The position numbers and the translations under genes were made by a program. A stretch of 64,000 bases of DNA from Comamonas sp. BIGb0124 (lineage in GTDB: Bacteria; Pseudomonadota; Gammaproteobacteria; Burkholderiales; Burkholderiaceae_C), in the NCBI RefSeq assembly GCF_003752175.1, contig NZ_RJVF01000011.1, positions 62,001 to 126,000 on the forward strand, written 5' to 3'. The notes under the pieces were generated by a model. It searched no databases and had not been told where the DNA came from. It saw nothing but the letters and a program-made list of their open reading frames with translations. Of the stretch, positions 40,117-50,123 are shown piece by piece. Numbering within the stretch: the stretch's first letter is position 1; the number at the start of each line of letters is the position of its first letter.

Positions 40117-40977
40117 CTAGCTCGCGTCGGTGTCCAGCGGGCGCTGGGGCGCGACCGGTTTGTTCACGGCCTGCGCCAACGCGACATACTCGGCCACGGG
40201 GACTTCCTCGGCGCGCCGCTGGCTGTCGAACTCGCCGCCGTAGCCGTGTTCCTCCAGCCACTTGCCCAAGGTGTGGCGCAGGATCTTGCGCCGTTGGCTG
40301 AAGGCGACCTGCACCAGCTCGGACAGCACGGCCTCGTTCAGCACGGGCGGCTGCGCCAGAGGCACCATGCGCACCACGGCGCTGTCGACGCGCGGCGGCG
40401 GATCGAAGCTCTCGGGCGGCACGAACAGCACGTTCTCCATGTCGTAGCGCCACTGCAGCATGACCGACAGGCGGCCGTAGTCGCTGGTGGCGGGCCGGGC
40501 CACCATTCGGTCGATCACTTCCTTTTGCAGCATGAAATGCTGGTCCTCGATGACGTCCACGAACGCCAGCAGGTGAAAGAGGATGGGCGACGAGATGTTG
40601 TAGGGCAGATTGCCCACCACACGCACCCGCGGCACGCCCAGGCGGGCTGCCACTTCCGTGAAATCGACCTTGAGCACGTCGGACTCGATCACGTCGAGCT
40701 GCGGATGCTGGCGCAGGCGGGCGGCAAGGTCGCGATCGAGCTCGACGACCGTCAGACGGCCCAGCCGCTCGACCAGCGGCTGGGTGATGGCCGCCAGGCC
40801 AGGGCCGATCTCGACCACGGGCTGGCCGGGACGCGGATCGATCTCGCGCAGGATGCCATCGATGATGCCGGCATCGGACAGGAAATGCTGGCCAAAACGC
40901 TTGCGTGCGACATGTCCCTTGGACGTGGACTGGCGGGCCCCCGCAGGCGCGGGACGTCGTTGCTGCTCCCGGCTCAT
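40117..40977 (-). CDS. rsmA: 16S rRNA dimethyladenosine transferase
   Basis: A 286-residue SAM-dependent enzyme (KsgA) that dimethylates two adjacent adenosines near the 3' end of 16S r[21 protein letters not shown] (about 25-42) is the N-terminal signature, [17 protein letters not shown] (about 55-71) binds SAM, and the catalytic [15 protein letters not shown] is near 125. A basic 24-residue N-terminal extension precedes it. Its ATG overlaps the surA stop (ATGA), so it is translationally coupled to surA. pdxA, often found between these two genes, is absent here. Confidence 0.97.
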   Translation of the reverse strand: MSREQQRRPAPAGARQSTSKGHVARKRFGQHFLSDAGIIDGILREIDPRPGQPVVEIGPGLAAITQPLVERLGRLTVVELDRDLAARLRQHPQLDVIESDVLKVDFTEVAARLGVPRVRVVGNLPYNISSPILFHLLAFVDVIEDQHFMLQKEVIDRMVARPATSDYGRLSVMLQWRYDMENVLFVPPESFDPPPRVDSAVVRMVPLAQPPVLNEAVLSELVQVAFSQRRKILRHTLGKWLEEHGYGGEFDSQRRAEEVPVAEYVALAQAVNKPVAPQRPLDTDAS

Positions 40978-42377
40978 TGCGGCGTGTTGCGGTATTCGAC
41001 GAAGGCGCGTGCACGGATCTCGCGCATCCATTCGGCGTACGATTCTTCGGACTTCTGCTCGCGCAGGATGGCGCGGACGGAATCACGCTGTTCGCGTTCG
41101 CTGACGGTTCCCTGGCGGCGCTCCAGCACCTCGATCAGGTGAACACCGAAACGCGAGACCAGCGGCTCGGAAACCTGTCCGGGCTGAAGGCGGTTGAGCG
41201 CCTGTTCGAACTCGGGCACGAACATGCCCGGATTGGCCCAGCCCAGATCGCCGCCCTGCTCGGCAGAGCCGTCCTCGGACTGCTGGCGAGCCAGCGTGGC
41301 GAAATCGGCTTTGCCACTGACGATGTCCCGGCGCATCTGCCCCAGGCGCTCGACCGCTGCGGCCTCGCTGAGCTGCGCGTCGGGACGCAGCAGGATATGC
41401 CGTGCATGGGTCTGGGTCACCTGCACACCGCCGCCGTTGCCGGCCGACGGGCGTTCGAGCACCTTCAGGATGTGGAAACCCGCACCCGAGCGGATGGGCC
41501 CGGCGATGCCGCCCACCGGCAACGATTGTGTGCTCTGGATAAACAGTTCGGGATAACGGTCGGCGGGTCGCAGGCCCATGGCACCGCCCTGGTCGCGTTC
41601 GGCGCTGCTGTTCGAATTGGCCTTGGCCAGTGCGGCGAAGTCGGCGTTGGGCTGCCGGGCCTGATCCGCGAGGCTCTGCGCCTTGGCTTGCTGGCGGGCC
41701 ACGACGTCGGCCGTGGCGTTCTCGGGCAACTCGATCAGGATGTGCCCCAGGTTGACCGAGGCGCTGGCGGCCTGCTGGGCTCCGCCCTGGCCATGCTCCA
41801 GCAGGTAGTCGTCGATCTCGCGCTCGCTGATCTGGGTCCGGCTGTTCTGAGCCTGCTCGCGAACCCGGCTGAGGGTGAGCTGCTCGCGCAGATTCGAGCG
41901 GAAACCATTCCAAGTCAGGCCATCGGCCTCGACACGACGGCGCAGCTCGGCCAGGTCGCCGATCTGGTTCTGCTGGGCGATGTTGAGCGCCACCTGATCG
42001 ACCATGGGCTCGCTGATGTTGACGCCCATCTCCTTGGCCGATTGCAGCTCGACACGCGTGTTGATGAGCTGGTCGAGCACCTGGGGATAGAGCTGGGCAG
42101 CGGGCGGCAGTTGCTGACCGGCGGCCTGCTGGCGCACCCGGGCGACGGCCTGCTCGAGCTGGTTGCGTGTGATCGGCTCGGAATTGACCAGCGCCACGAT
42201 GTAATCGGCCTCGCGCGTGACGTTGGCCTGCGCGGTCATGCCCGACAGGGAGGGCAGGGAAAAGCTGCTGGAGCCCGAGCCCCCCGAGCGCAGGCCTTGC
42301 GCAGTGGCAGACCCCACGAACGAGACGGCCAGCGCCGTGCACACGGCCAGGGTGGCAAAAGAAAAGGGTTTAGTCAT
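40974..42377 (-). CDS. surA: Periplasmic chaperone/peptidyl-prolyl isomerase SurA
   Basis: A 467-residue outer-membrane protein chaperone. The start at 42377 gives [20 protein letters not shown], a signal peptide cut near ATAQ. The N-terminal chaperone domain follows (about 60-200, [15 protein letters not shown]). The two parvulin domains are [19 protein letters not shown] to [10 protein letters not shown] and [20 protein letters not shown] to [12 protein letters not shown] Gly/Ser-rich linker follows the signal. It overlaps the lptD stop by 8 bases and rsmA by 4, so the three form one operon. Confidence 0.95.
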   Translation of the reverse strand: MTKPFSFATLAVCTALAVSFVGSATAQGLRSGGSGSSSFSLPSLSGMTAQANVTREADYIVALVNSEPITRNQLEQAVARVRQQAAGQQLPPAAQLYPQVLDQLINTRVELQSAKEMGVNISEPMVDQVALNIAQQNQIGDLAELRRRVEADGLTWNGFRSNLREQLTLSRVREQAQNSRTQISEREIDDYLLEHGQGGAQQAASASVNLGHILIELPENATADVVARQQAKAQSLADQARQPNADFAALAKANSNSSAERDQGGAMGLRPADRYPELFIQSTQSLPVGGIAGPIRSGAGFHILKVLERPSAGNGGGVQVTQTHARHILLRPDAQLSEAAAVERLGQMRRDIVSGKADFATLARQQSEDGSAEQGGDLGWANPGMFVPEFEQALNRLQPGQVSEPLVSRFGVHLIEVLERRQGTVSEREQRDSVRAILREQKSEESYAEWMREIRARAFVEYRNTPQ

Positions 42378-44796
42378 AGTTGCTGTAGCGGCTGGGGGCC
42401 ACGGTGTTGCCGTCGCGCAGTGTCTGGTAGCCGGAAACGTTGTCGACAAAAGAACTCAGGGCGCCCGAGCCGACGCGGGCAAAACCGACGAACTCGAGCT
42501 GGAACAGGATGCGCTTGTTCGAGGTGGTCTGCCCCGTCTGCCGGCGCTCCAGGCCGACGCGTGCAATGTAGCAGCACCCGTCGTACTCGAAGCCCACAAG
42601 CGTGTTGATGAGGCGGCTGTCTTGCAAGCTGTAGTTGAGCCGGCCGACGGTGTGGATGCGCCCGCCGCCCAGTCCGCCCCCGGCGATGCTGAAGGCGTCC
42701 TCCTGCCCGCGACGCCAGAGGTCGTCCAGCGGCCACTGCCAGCTCACGTCGATCTGTTCGCTCGATCCGCGCTGCAGGCGGTAAGACGCCGAAACGCGCC
42801 GATAGTTTCCGGGCGAATAGGTGGCACCCAGCGCCGTGCGCACCGAACGCTTGTCGTCGTAGTTGTACTGCACCGTGGCATCGCTGCTCCAGTGCGCGTT
42901 CCAGGTCACGTTGGCACCGCCCAGCAGGTCGCTGAGCTTGTCTGAATTGGGATCCTCGCCCGGCAGGGTCACGCGCTGGGTGTCGAACCGCAGGCGCTGG
43001 GCCAGGGCAAAACGCATGACTTCGCCGCCCGAGGCCGGGTCGATGAAACGCGAGGTGGCGCCGATGGTCAGCAGGTTGTTGTCGACGATGCGGTCGTTGC
43101 CCGAATAGGGCGTATCCGCATAGATGGATGCGAAGTTGAAGTCGTTGGCGGCCGTGTCGTAGACAGGCAGGAAACTCTGGTCGCGGTAGGGCGTGTAGAC
43201 GTAATACGCACGGGGCTCCAGCGTCTGCGTATAGGCACGGCCGAAGACCGATGCATCGCGCTCGAAGACCAGTCCGCTGTCGACGCTGAAGCTGGGCACG
43301 GCCACGCTGGCGCTGCGCCGGCCGTTGGCCGCCAGCGGCTGGTCGAAGTCGTAGCTCATGCCCTGGATCTTCACGCTCGGGATCACGTAGGCCCCGGGCG
43401 TCCGCCAGGGATAGCTGACCTGCGCCTTGAGAACGGCCCGGTCGGCATTGGGCTGCCCTGTAATCGAGCGCTCACCCATGAAATGGCTCACATCACCGCC
43501 GACACTGACGTCCAGGCCGCTGCTGCCCCAGTTGCGCTTGTTGTAGCCCATGGCCAGTTGCGTGCGGTCGTAGGGCGGCAGGATGATGGAGTCGTCATCC
43601 TGCAGGGTCTGCCACTTGGTCACGCGCAACAGGCCCGAGTAGCCGCCGTCGCGCCAGTCGATCTTGAAGTCGCGCGGCAACAGGCGCTGCATCCAGTCGT
43701 TCTGATTGAATTCGCTGAAGTCGCGCCAGTAGTTGCTGTCGCTGACCTGGTTGTAGTTCAGGTGCAGGCCGATGCGCGACAGACCGGGCAGTTCGGTGCG
43801 GTAGAGCGCGTCGTGCTGCCAGCGCAGGCCCCAACGGTCCTCGTCGCGGACACGGTCGTTGCCCAGGTAGTTGTAGCGGATCTGCCCGGTGTAGTCTTCC
43901 CCCAGGTAACGGAACTGGGTGCGCATGTCCAGGCCGCGCTTGGCCATCAGCGTCGGCGAAATGGTGGCGTCGTACTGCGGCGCGATGTTCCAATAGAACG
44001 GCTGGCTGTAGACCACGCCGCTGGTGCTGTCGATGCCCATGGTGGGAGGCAGCAATCCGGTCTTGCGTTTGTCGCTGAGCGGAAAGCTCATGGCCGGAGC
44101 GGCCAGGATGGGCACATCCTTGAAACGCAACACCACGTTGCGGGCAAAACCGACATCGTTCTCCTGGTCGAAGTCGATCCGGCTGGCCTGCAGCACCCAG
44201 TCGGGCGACCAGGTCTGGCCCGGTTCGCGGGCGCAGGTGCTGAACGTGGCGTCGTGGGCCACGGCCTCGGAGCGGTTGATGAAATCCACGCGGCTGGCAT
44301 CGCCGTTGCCGCCGTTGATCGCCAGGTGGTAGCTCGGCTGGTTGAAGTAGCCCTCGTAGGTGTTGACGTTGACGTCGACCTCGGGGCCCTCGAAGGTGTT
44401 GCCGTCGCGGTTGATGAGCACGTTGCCCTGGGCGCGGGCGCGCTCGGTACGGGAGTCGTAGCTCAGCCGGTCGCCCCGGATCATGCCCGTGCCGCGGCGC
44501 AGCATGGCATTGCCCTCGACGGTCATCTCGCCCTCGGTCTGGCCGGTCAGGCGATCGCCGGTCACGAACAGCGGCAGCAGGGACTCGTCGACGACCGGAC
44601 GGTCTTGCAGCGCACTGCTCGGGCGCAGAGACAGCGGGCGGGGCGACTCGGTCGGCTGGGTCAGCAAGGTCTGCGCGTGCGCGGCTGGCAGCCAGGCGGG
44701 CAGAGTCCAGGCCAGCAACACCGGCAACAGGAGGGGGTTCAGGCTGAAACAGCGGGTACGGCGCATGGAGGGCTGGACACGGGTCACCAAATTCAT
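42370..44796 (-). CDS. lptD: LPS-assembly protein LptD
   Basis: An 808-residue outer-membrane beta-barrel that inserts LPS together with LptE. A signal peptide (RTRCFSLNPLLLPVLLAWTL, end near AHAQ) precedes the OstA/LptA-like jellyroll (about 65-190, TVEGNAMLRRGTGMIRGDRL). The barrel domain continues with many aromatic-alternating strands such as QFRYLGEDYTGQIRYNYLG. Conserved Cys are one in FSTCAREPG and a pair in YDGCCYIARV, equivalent to E. coli Cys173 and Cys724-725; a partner for the first N-terminal Cys is not seen. An ATG 10 codons further in is also usable. It is first in lptD-surA-rsmA. Confidence 0.95.
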   Translation of the reverse strand: MNLVTRVQPSMRRTRCFSLNPLLLPVLLAWTLPAWLPAAHAQTLLTQPTESPRPLSLRPSSALQDRPVVDESLLPLFVTGDRLTGQTEGEMTVEGNAMLRRGTGMIRGDRLSYDSRTERARAQGNVLINRDGNTFEGPEVDVNVNTYEGYFNQPSYHLAINGGNGDASRVDFINRSEAVAHDATFSTCAREPGQTWSPDWVLQASRIDFDQENDVGFARNVVLRFKDVPILAAPAMSFPLSDKRKTGLLPPTMGIDSTSGVVYSQPFYWNIAPQYDATISPTLMAKRGLDMRTQFRYLGEDYTGQIRYNYLGNDRVRDEDRWGLRWQHDALYRTELPGLSRIGLHLNYNQVSDSNYWRDFSEFNQNDWMQRLLPRDFKIDWRDGGYSGLLRVTKWQTLQDDDSIILPPYDRTQLAMGYNKRNWGSSGLDVSVGGDVSHFMGERSITGQPNADRAVLKAQVSYPWRTPGAYVIPSVKIQGMSYDFDQPLAANGRRSASVAVPSFSVDSGLVFERDASVFGRAYTQTLEPRAYYVYTPYRDQSFLPVYDTAANDFNFASIYADTPYSGNDRIVDNNLLTIGATSRFIDPASGGEVMRFALAQRLRFDTQRVTLPGEDPNSDKLSDLLGGANVTWNAHWSSDATVQYNYDDKRSVRTALGATYSPGNYRRVSASYRLQRGSSEQIDVSWQWPLDDLWRRGQEDAFSIAGGGLGGGRIHTVGRLNYSLQDSRLINTLVGFEYDGCCYIARVGLERRQTGQTTSNKRILFQLEFVGFARVGSGALSSFVDNVSGYQTLRDGNTVAPSRYSNYD

Positions 44797-45036
44797 GAAA
44801 CATTTCGCGGCGCGCCGACCGGCCCGGCGGCCCACTGCCACCGGTGCCGGCAGCCTGCCGCCGATTCGTACGCTGGATTATCCATGACACCCGCCGCGCC
44901 GCCGTATCGCAGAACCCCGGCCATGCGCGGGCGGCCGGTGCCCATGGCACGATAATCACGCTGCGCGGCTCTCATCCCGATCCATTTCCTTTCCTCTGTC
45001 CTGTTTTCATCGGCCCTGCACCCGGGCCTCCTCTTC

Positions 45037-46203
45037 ATGAACACTGCCCCCGTGACCTGGTCCGACGCGACGCGTCAGCATGCCTTCGAGAACTGGCTGA
45101 GTGCCGTGGCGCCTCGCCACGCACTCAACCCGGCCAGCGTCCGGCTGGCCTCGGCAGATGCCAGCTTCCGCCGGTACCTGCGTATCGATGCCGCCTCTAT
45201 CGAGCCCGGCACAGCCCCGGCAGTTCCCGCATCGCCCGCAACTTTGCACGGCACCGGCAGTTGCATCGTCATGGACGCCCCGCCGGCGCTCGAGAACAGC
45301 CACCCGTTTGTGCAGGTCGCCGAACTCATGGCCGAAGCGGGCCTGCGTGTGCCCCGCATTCTGGAATGGGATCAGGCGCACGGATTCATGCTGCTGGAGG
45401 ACCTGGGCGGCCAGACCCTGCTGGAGCTGATCGCCCAGCGCCAGGAGCGCCCGCTCGACCTGATGCCGCTCGGCACGCCCACCGCCGAGATCCACGACCT
45501 GCTGGTGCAGTCGCTGGATGCGCTGGTGGCGTGGCAACTGGCCTCGCGCCCCGGCGTGCTGCCGGTCTACGACGAGGCCCTGCTGCAGCGCGAGCTGGCC
45601 CTTTTCCCCGAGTGGTACATCCAGCGCCACCGGGGCGTCACGCTCGATGCGGGCCAGCAGGCCGTGCTCAACCAGGGTTTTGCGATGATCACGGCCCACA
45701 ACCTGGCTGCGCCGCAGGTCTATGTGCACCGGGACTTCATGCCGCGCAACCTCATGGTGCCGCCGCGCCCCGGTCTCTCCGTCGGCGTGCTCGATTTCCA
45801 GGATGCCGTCTACGGCCCGGTGACCTACGACATCGCCAGCCTCATGCGCGACGCTTTCCTCAGTTGGGACGAGGAGGTGGTGATCGACATCACGATTCGC
45901 TACTGGGAAAAAGCGCGCAAGGCCGGGCTGCTGGATCACCAAGACTGGCACAGCGATTTCGGTGCGTTCTATCGAAACGTGGAATGGATGGGCCTGCAGC
46001 GCCATTTCAAGGTGGCCGGCATCTTTGCCCGGCTGACACTGCGGGACGGCAAGGACAGATACCTGGCCGACACGCCCCGTTTCCTGGCCTACATCCGCCA
46101 CACCACCAACCGCTACATCGAACTCAAGCCGTTGATGCGGCTGATCGATCAGATCGAAGGCACGGTGATGTCCGAAGCGGTTTCGTTCGGTCGCCTGGGC
46201 TGA
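45037..46203 (+). CDS. amgK: N-acetylmuramate/N-acetylglucosamine kinase-like phosphotransferase
   Basis: A 388-residue aminoglycoside-phosphotransferase-fold kinase. The catalytic loop is VYVHRDFMPRNLMVPPR (about residues 229-245, His-Arg-Asp and Asn) and the metal-binding motif is GVLDFQDAVYGPVTYDIASLMRD (about 250-272). FMLLEDLGGQTLLELI (about 117) and the C-terminal EWMGLQRHFKVAGIFARL helix are typical of AmgK, which feeds recycled amino sugars to MurU. Divergent orientation next to lptD matches known amgK loci. The usual downstream partner murU is absent; ssb follows instead. An insertion rich in Pro/Ala lies near 55-72. Confidence 0.85.
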   Translation: MNTAPVTWSDATRQHAFENWLSAVAPRHALNPASVRLASADASFRRYLRIDAASIEPGTAPAVPASPATLHGTGSCIVMDAPPALENSHPFVQVAELMAEAGLRVPRILEWDQAHGFMLLEDLGGQTLLELIAQRQERPLDLMPLGTPTAEIHDLLVQSLDALVAWQLASRPGVLPVYDEALLQRELALFPEWYIQRHRGVTLDAGQQAVLNQGFAMITAHNLAAPQVYVHRDFMPRNLMVPPRPGLSVGVLDFQDAVYGPVTYDIASLMRDAFLSWDEEVVIDITIRYWEKARKAGLLDHQDWHSDFGAFYRNVEWMGLQRHFKVAGIFARLTLRDGKDRYLADTPRFLAYIRHTTNRYIELKPLMRLIDQIEGTVMSEAVSFGRLG

Positions 46204-46352
46204 GGCCCGCCCCGCGCAACAGGCAGGGACGACGCAACAGGCCGGCTGCATGCCGGCCCGTCTGAACCCTGCCCGGGAAGCATGCACACGATGTTGTGCA
46301 TGCGACGTGTGCCCCGTGGGGCACGCTCACTGCTCGACGCGCTTGACCCGGC

Positions 46353-46907
46353 TTAGAACGGGATGTCGTCGTCCATGTCGTCGAAGCCGCTGGCCGCCTG
46401 CTGCGGACGCTGAGCGGGTGCGGGCGCAGGGGCCGGACGTGCGGCAGCGGGAGGCGCCGGGCGGCGTGCGGCCGGCGCAGGCGCGGCTGCCGGGGCGCCG
46501 TAGCCGTCGTCGCCATAACCGTCATTGCCGCCGCCGTAGCCGCCACCGGCCGGACCGGCGCCACCGCCGCCTTGGCGGCTGCCCAGCATCTGCATGGTGT
46601 CGGCACGGATCTCGGTGCTGTACTTCTCGACGCCCGCCTGATCCGTCCACTTGCGTGTACGCAGGCTACCCTCGATATAGACTTGACTGCCCTTGCGCAG
46701 GTACTGGCCCACGATTTCGGCGAGCTTGCCGAAGAAGTTCACGCGGTGCCATTCGGTGATCTCCTTGTTTTCGCCGCTCTGCTTGTCGCGGTAGCGGTCG
46801 GTCGTGGCGATCGTGACGTTGGCAACGGCGTCACCGCTGGGCAGGTAACGCATTTCGGGATCTCGGCCCAGGTTGCCGACGATGATGACTTTGTTGACCG
46901 ATGCCAT
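46353..46907 (-). CDS. ssb: Single-stranded DNA-binding protein
   Basis: A 184-residue SSB. The OB fold (1-110) begins [21 protein letters not shown] and includes [22 protein letters not shown] (about 53-74). A Gly-rich then Ala/Pro-rich disordered linker (about 112-172) is followed by the acidic partner-binding tip DDMDDDIPF. The start at 46907 is fixed by family conservation. It coats ssDNA and recruits repair and replication proteins. It is convergent with amgK and divergent from the chloride channel. Confidence 0.97.
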   Translation of the reverse strand: MASVNKVIIVGNLGRDPEMRYLPSGDAVANVTIATTDRYRDKQSGENKEITEWHRVNFFGKLAEIVGQYLRKGSQVYIEGSLRTRKWTDQAGVEKYSTEIRADTMQMLGSRQGGGGAGPAGGGYGGGNDGYGDDGYGAPAAAPAPAARRPAPPAAARPAPAPAPAQRPQQAASGFDDMDDDIPF

Positions 46908-47082
46908 GTGTGTTCTCTGTGCTCTCTCTGGAATGGGCGGCGCATGCCGCGTTCGACCCCCCATTTTGCCGCATCATGCAGTCACCGCACCGGCCATTTG
47001 ACGAACGACCGGCAACCAGAGTCCCTGCATCCCGGTAAACGACACTGTGCAGGCCGGGCCTGCAGTGCAAAAATGGAGCGCC

Positions 47083-48519
47083 ATGCAGCCTGAAAGCCCC
47101 AAGAACCCGCCCGCACAGCCCGATGCCGCAGGCCCGGTGCACGATGCACCGCGCGATCCGGATTTCTTCTCCCACATCCACGAGGAACTGTCGAACGGCC
47201 GCATGTGGCTGGACCGCGGGATCGTGCTGGCGTACGCCGTCGTGGCCGGCCTGTGCGTGGTGGGGTTCACGGTGGCCAGCGAATGGGCCTTCTCGCAGTT
47301 CGAGTCCCTGCACGAAGAGCGGCAGTGGCTGGTGCTGATCTGGATCCCGGCCTGGACGGCGGCCATCGTGTGGTTCACGCGCCGCTGGGTGCCGACGGCC
47401 GGCGGCTCGGGCATTCCGCAAGTGATGGCGGCACTCGATCCGGCATTGCCCCCGGCCCGCCGCCATGCCTTCACCTCCATCCGCATCTCGCTGGCCAAGA
47501 TCGGGCTGTCGAGCGCGGGCCTGCTGGCCGGCCTGTCGATCGGCCGCGAAGGCCCGTCGGTGCAGGTCGCGGCGGGCATCATGCAGAACGCGCGCATGTG
47601 GCTGCGGCCCAACTCCGGCATCAGCGAGCATGCGCTGCTGGTCGCCGGCGGCGCCGCCGGCATCGCGGCCGCCTTCAATGCGCCGCTGGCCGGCGTGGTG
47701 TTCGCCATCGAGGAGCTCTCGCGCCGCCTGGAATCGCGCAACAGCGGCCTGATCATCGCGGCCATCGTGCTGGCGGGGTTGATGGGCGTCTCGGCCTTCG
47801 GCAATCTGAGCTACTTCGGCGTCATCCGGGTGCCCACGCTGAGCTGGGGCGCGCTGGCGCCGGGGCTGCTGGTCATCCTCGTGAGCGGCCTGCTGGGCGG
47901 CCTGTTCGCCCGCCTGCTCACGGCCTCGCTCACCGGCTTGTCGCCCGATCGCTTCACCGCCTGGCGCAAGCGTTTTCCGGTGCGCTTCGCGGCAGCGGGC
48001 GGCCTGGCCGTGGCCGTGATCGGGCTGGTCAGCGACGGCACCACCTTCGGCTCGGGCTCCGAGACGGTCCAGCACATGCTGGCCGGCCATGCCGACGTAC
48101 CGACGCTGTACGTGATGCTCAAGTTCATGGCCACGTGGCTGACGGCCTGGACGGGCGTGCCGGGCGGCATCTTTGCGCCTTCGCTGTCGATCGGCGCGGG
48201 CATCGGGCACGATATCGCCGCACTGCTGGGCATGAACGGCGCCGGCGGGATCAGCCCGGCATTGATCGCCATGGGCATGGCCGGATTCCTGGCGGCGGTC
48301 ACCCAGGCCCCGTTGACCTCGTTCATCATCGTGATGGAGATGGTCGACGGGCACGCCATGGTGCTCAGCCTGATGGCGGCCGCCATGCTGGCCAGCCTGG
48401 TGTCGCGCATGATCAGCCGGCCGCTGTATGCGGTACTGGCCCAGCACATGCTGGCGCCTTTCCACCCGCCCGCGCCCGAACCGACTCGCCCGCCTCAGGC
48501 GCCGCCGCCGGCGCCCTGA
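47083..48519 (+). CDS. CLC-family chloride channel/antiporter
   Basis: A 478-residue membrane protein of ClcA type. The anion-selectivity motifs are GGSGIPQVMAAL (about residues 107-118), GREGPSVQVAAG (about 151-162) and the GGIFAPSLSIGAGIG region (about 364-378). The start at 47083 has GGAG 8 bases upstream; a GTG 12 codons earlier is less likely. No CBS domains, matching the short bacterial form. In place of the gating Glu of E. coli GREGP the same GREGP is kept, so H+/Cl- exchange is possible. It is convergent with dctA, only 10 bases between stops. Confidence 0.9.
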   Translation: MQPESPKNPPAQPDAAGPVHDAPRDPDFFSHIHEELSNGRMWLDRGIVLAYAVVAGLCVVGFTVASEWAFSQFESLHEERQWLVLIWIPAWTAAIVWFTRRWVPTAGGSGIPQVMAALDPALPPARRHAFTSIRISLAKIGLSSAGLLAGLSIGREGPSVQVAAGIMQNARMWLRPNSGISEHALLVAGGAAGIAAAFNAPLAGVVFAIEELSRRLESRNSGLIIAAIVLAGLMGVSAFGNLSYFGVIRVPTLSWGALAPGLLVILVSGLLGGLFARLLTASLTGLSPDRFTAWRKRFPVRFAAAGGLAVAVIGLVSDGTTFGSGSETVQHMLAGHADVPTLYVMLKFMATWLTAWTGVPGGIFAPSLSIGAGIGHDIAALLGMNGAGGISPALIAMGMAGFLAAVTQAPLTSFIIVMEMVDGHAMVLSLMAAAMLASLVSRMISRPLYAVLAQHMLAPFHPPAPEPTRPPQAPPPAP

Positions 48520-48529
48520 AGCCGCCCGG

Positions 48530-49867
48530 TCAGACCACGGACGACGGCAGCACGGGCTCTGGCGGCCGCGCGCCGACATCTTCGGCGGCATCGCCATCGA
48601 CCTGGCCTTCGGGCAGCAGGTCGCCCTCCCACTTGGCCACGACCGCGGCGGCGATGCCGTTGCCGACGGCGTTGGTGGCCGAGCGGCCCATGTCGAGGAA
48701 CTGATCCACGCCCATGATGAGCAGCAGGCCGGCCTCGGGCAGGTCGAACGGCCCCAGGGTGGCGGCGACCACCACCAGCGAGGCACGCGGCACGCCGGCG
48801 ATGCCCTTGGACGTCAGCATGAGCAGGCCCATCATGGCGATCTGCGTGGCCACCGGCAACTGGATGTCGTACACCTGCGCAATGAACAGGGTGGCAAACG
48901 CGCAGTACATCATCGAGCCGTCGAGGTTGAACGAGTAGCCCATGGGCAGCACGAAGCTGGAAATGCGGCGGCGCACGCCGAACCGATCGAGGGCGTCGAG
49001 CATCTTCGGGTAGGCGGCCTCGGAACTGGCGGTCGAGAACGACACCAGGAAGGGTTCGCGCAGCAGCTTGATCAGCGTGACGATACGGCCGCCCAGCATC
49101 GCCCAGCCGGCCAGCAGCAGCACGCACCACAGCACGGCCAGGCCCAGGTAGAAGCCGCCCATGAACTTGGCGAACGTCCACAGGATGCCGATGCCCTGCG
49201 TGGCGATGACGGAGGTGATGGCCGCGAAAACGGCCAGCGGCGCCAGCTTCATCACCGCATGCGTCACACGCAGGATGGCGTGCGAGAGCTCCTCGATGAC
49301 CGTGACCAGGTGACGGGCGCGGTCGCCCAGCGCGGCCAGCGCGGTGCCCAGGAACAACGAGAACACCACGATCTGCAGGATCTCGTTGTTGGCCATGGCC
49401 TGGACCACCGAGGACGGCACCAGGTGCAGCACGAACTGCTTGGCGGTCAGACCGCCCGTCTGCACGCCGGAGACGGCCGCTGCGTCGGGCAAGGGCAGCC
49501 CGGTGTTGTGACCGGGCTGCAGCACATTGGCCAGCACCAGTCCCAGCGACAGCGAGACGACGGAAAAGATCACGAACCAGCCGAGCGCCTTGGCGCCCAC
49601 GCGGCCCACCGCACCGGTGTCGCCCATGTGGGCCACGCCGACGACCAGGGTCGAGAACACCAGCGGCGCGATGATCATCTTGATCAGGCGCAGGAAGATG
49701 TCGGCGATCAGGGAGACATAACCGGCCACCGTGACGGCGGCGGCATGGTCCGCCAACTGGGTGTTGCAGAGGTATCCAACCAGGATACCCAGCACCAGGG
49801 CGATCATGATGTAGGCCGTAAACGGCCCCTTCTTGCGTGCAGGCTGCACAGAAACGGAACTGGACAT
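48530..49867 (-). CDS. dctA: C4-dicarboxylate transporter DctA
   Basis: A 445-residue sodium/proton-dicarboxylate symporter importing succinate, fumarate and malate. The start at 49867 (MSSSVSVQPARKKGPFTAYI) precedes the first span. FSTASSEAAYPKMLDALDRFGV (the serine-rich re-entrant loop, about 285) and SFVLPMGYSFNLDGSMMYCA (about 312) are conserved, as is DQFLDMGRSATNAVGNGIAAAVV (about 395). The acidic C-terminal tail is typical. The leader carries a perfect 17-bp hairpin. It suits the malate/TCA genes elsewhere in the window. Confidence 0.95.
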   Translation of the reverse strand: MSSSVSVQPARKKGPFTAYIMIALVLGILVGYLCNTQLADHAAAVTVAGYVSLIADIFLRLIKMIIAPLVFSTLVVGVAHMGDTGAVGRVGAKALGWFVIFSVVSLSLGLVLANVLQPGHNTGLPLPDAAAVSGVQTGGLTAKQFVLHLVPSSVVQAMANNEILQIVVFSLFLGTALAALGDRARHLVTVIEELSHAILRVTHAVMKLAPLAVFAAITSVIATQGIGILWTFAKFMGGFYLGLAVLWCVLLLAGWAMLGGRIVTLIKLLREPFLVSFSTASSEAAYPKMLDALDRFGVRRRISSFVLPMGYSFNLDGSMMYCAFATLFIAQVYDIQLPVATQIAMMGLLMLTSKGIAGVPRASLVVVAATLGPFDLPEAGLLLIMGVDQFLDMGRSATNAVGNGIAAAVVAKWEGDLLPEGQVDGDAAEDVGARPPEPVLPSSVV

Positions 49868-49901
49868 GACGGAGAACAATCGGCGCGAAGCATCGGGATG
49901 A

Positions 49902-49942
49902 ACACAGGCCCGCCGCAAACCAGAGTTGCGGCGGGCCTGTGT
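49902..49942 (-). repeat. Perfect 17-bp hairpin in the dctA leader
   Basis: Arms 49902-49918 and 49926-49942 (ACACAGGCCCGCCGCAA and its exact complement) enclose a 7-base loop, 34 bases upstream of the dctA ATG. It has no U-tract, so it is not an ordinary intrinsic terminator. It could be a regulatory leader structure, an operator, or the end of an upstream transcript. Confidence 0.75.
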
Positions 49943-50123
49943 CCTCATGACTTGAACGATCGACGGCTTCGGCGCCAACGGCAAGGCCCGGACCCATCGT
50001 CCCCAAGATGGGGCGTGATGATACCGATTCGGCCATAGAGGCACCAAATCAGGGATCAAATCGCGATGGAAAAAAGCTAAAACGTCTCAGCGTTCGCCCC
50101 AAGTCCGTGCACCGGACCGACCG

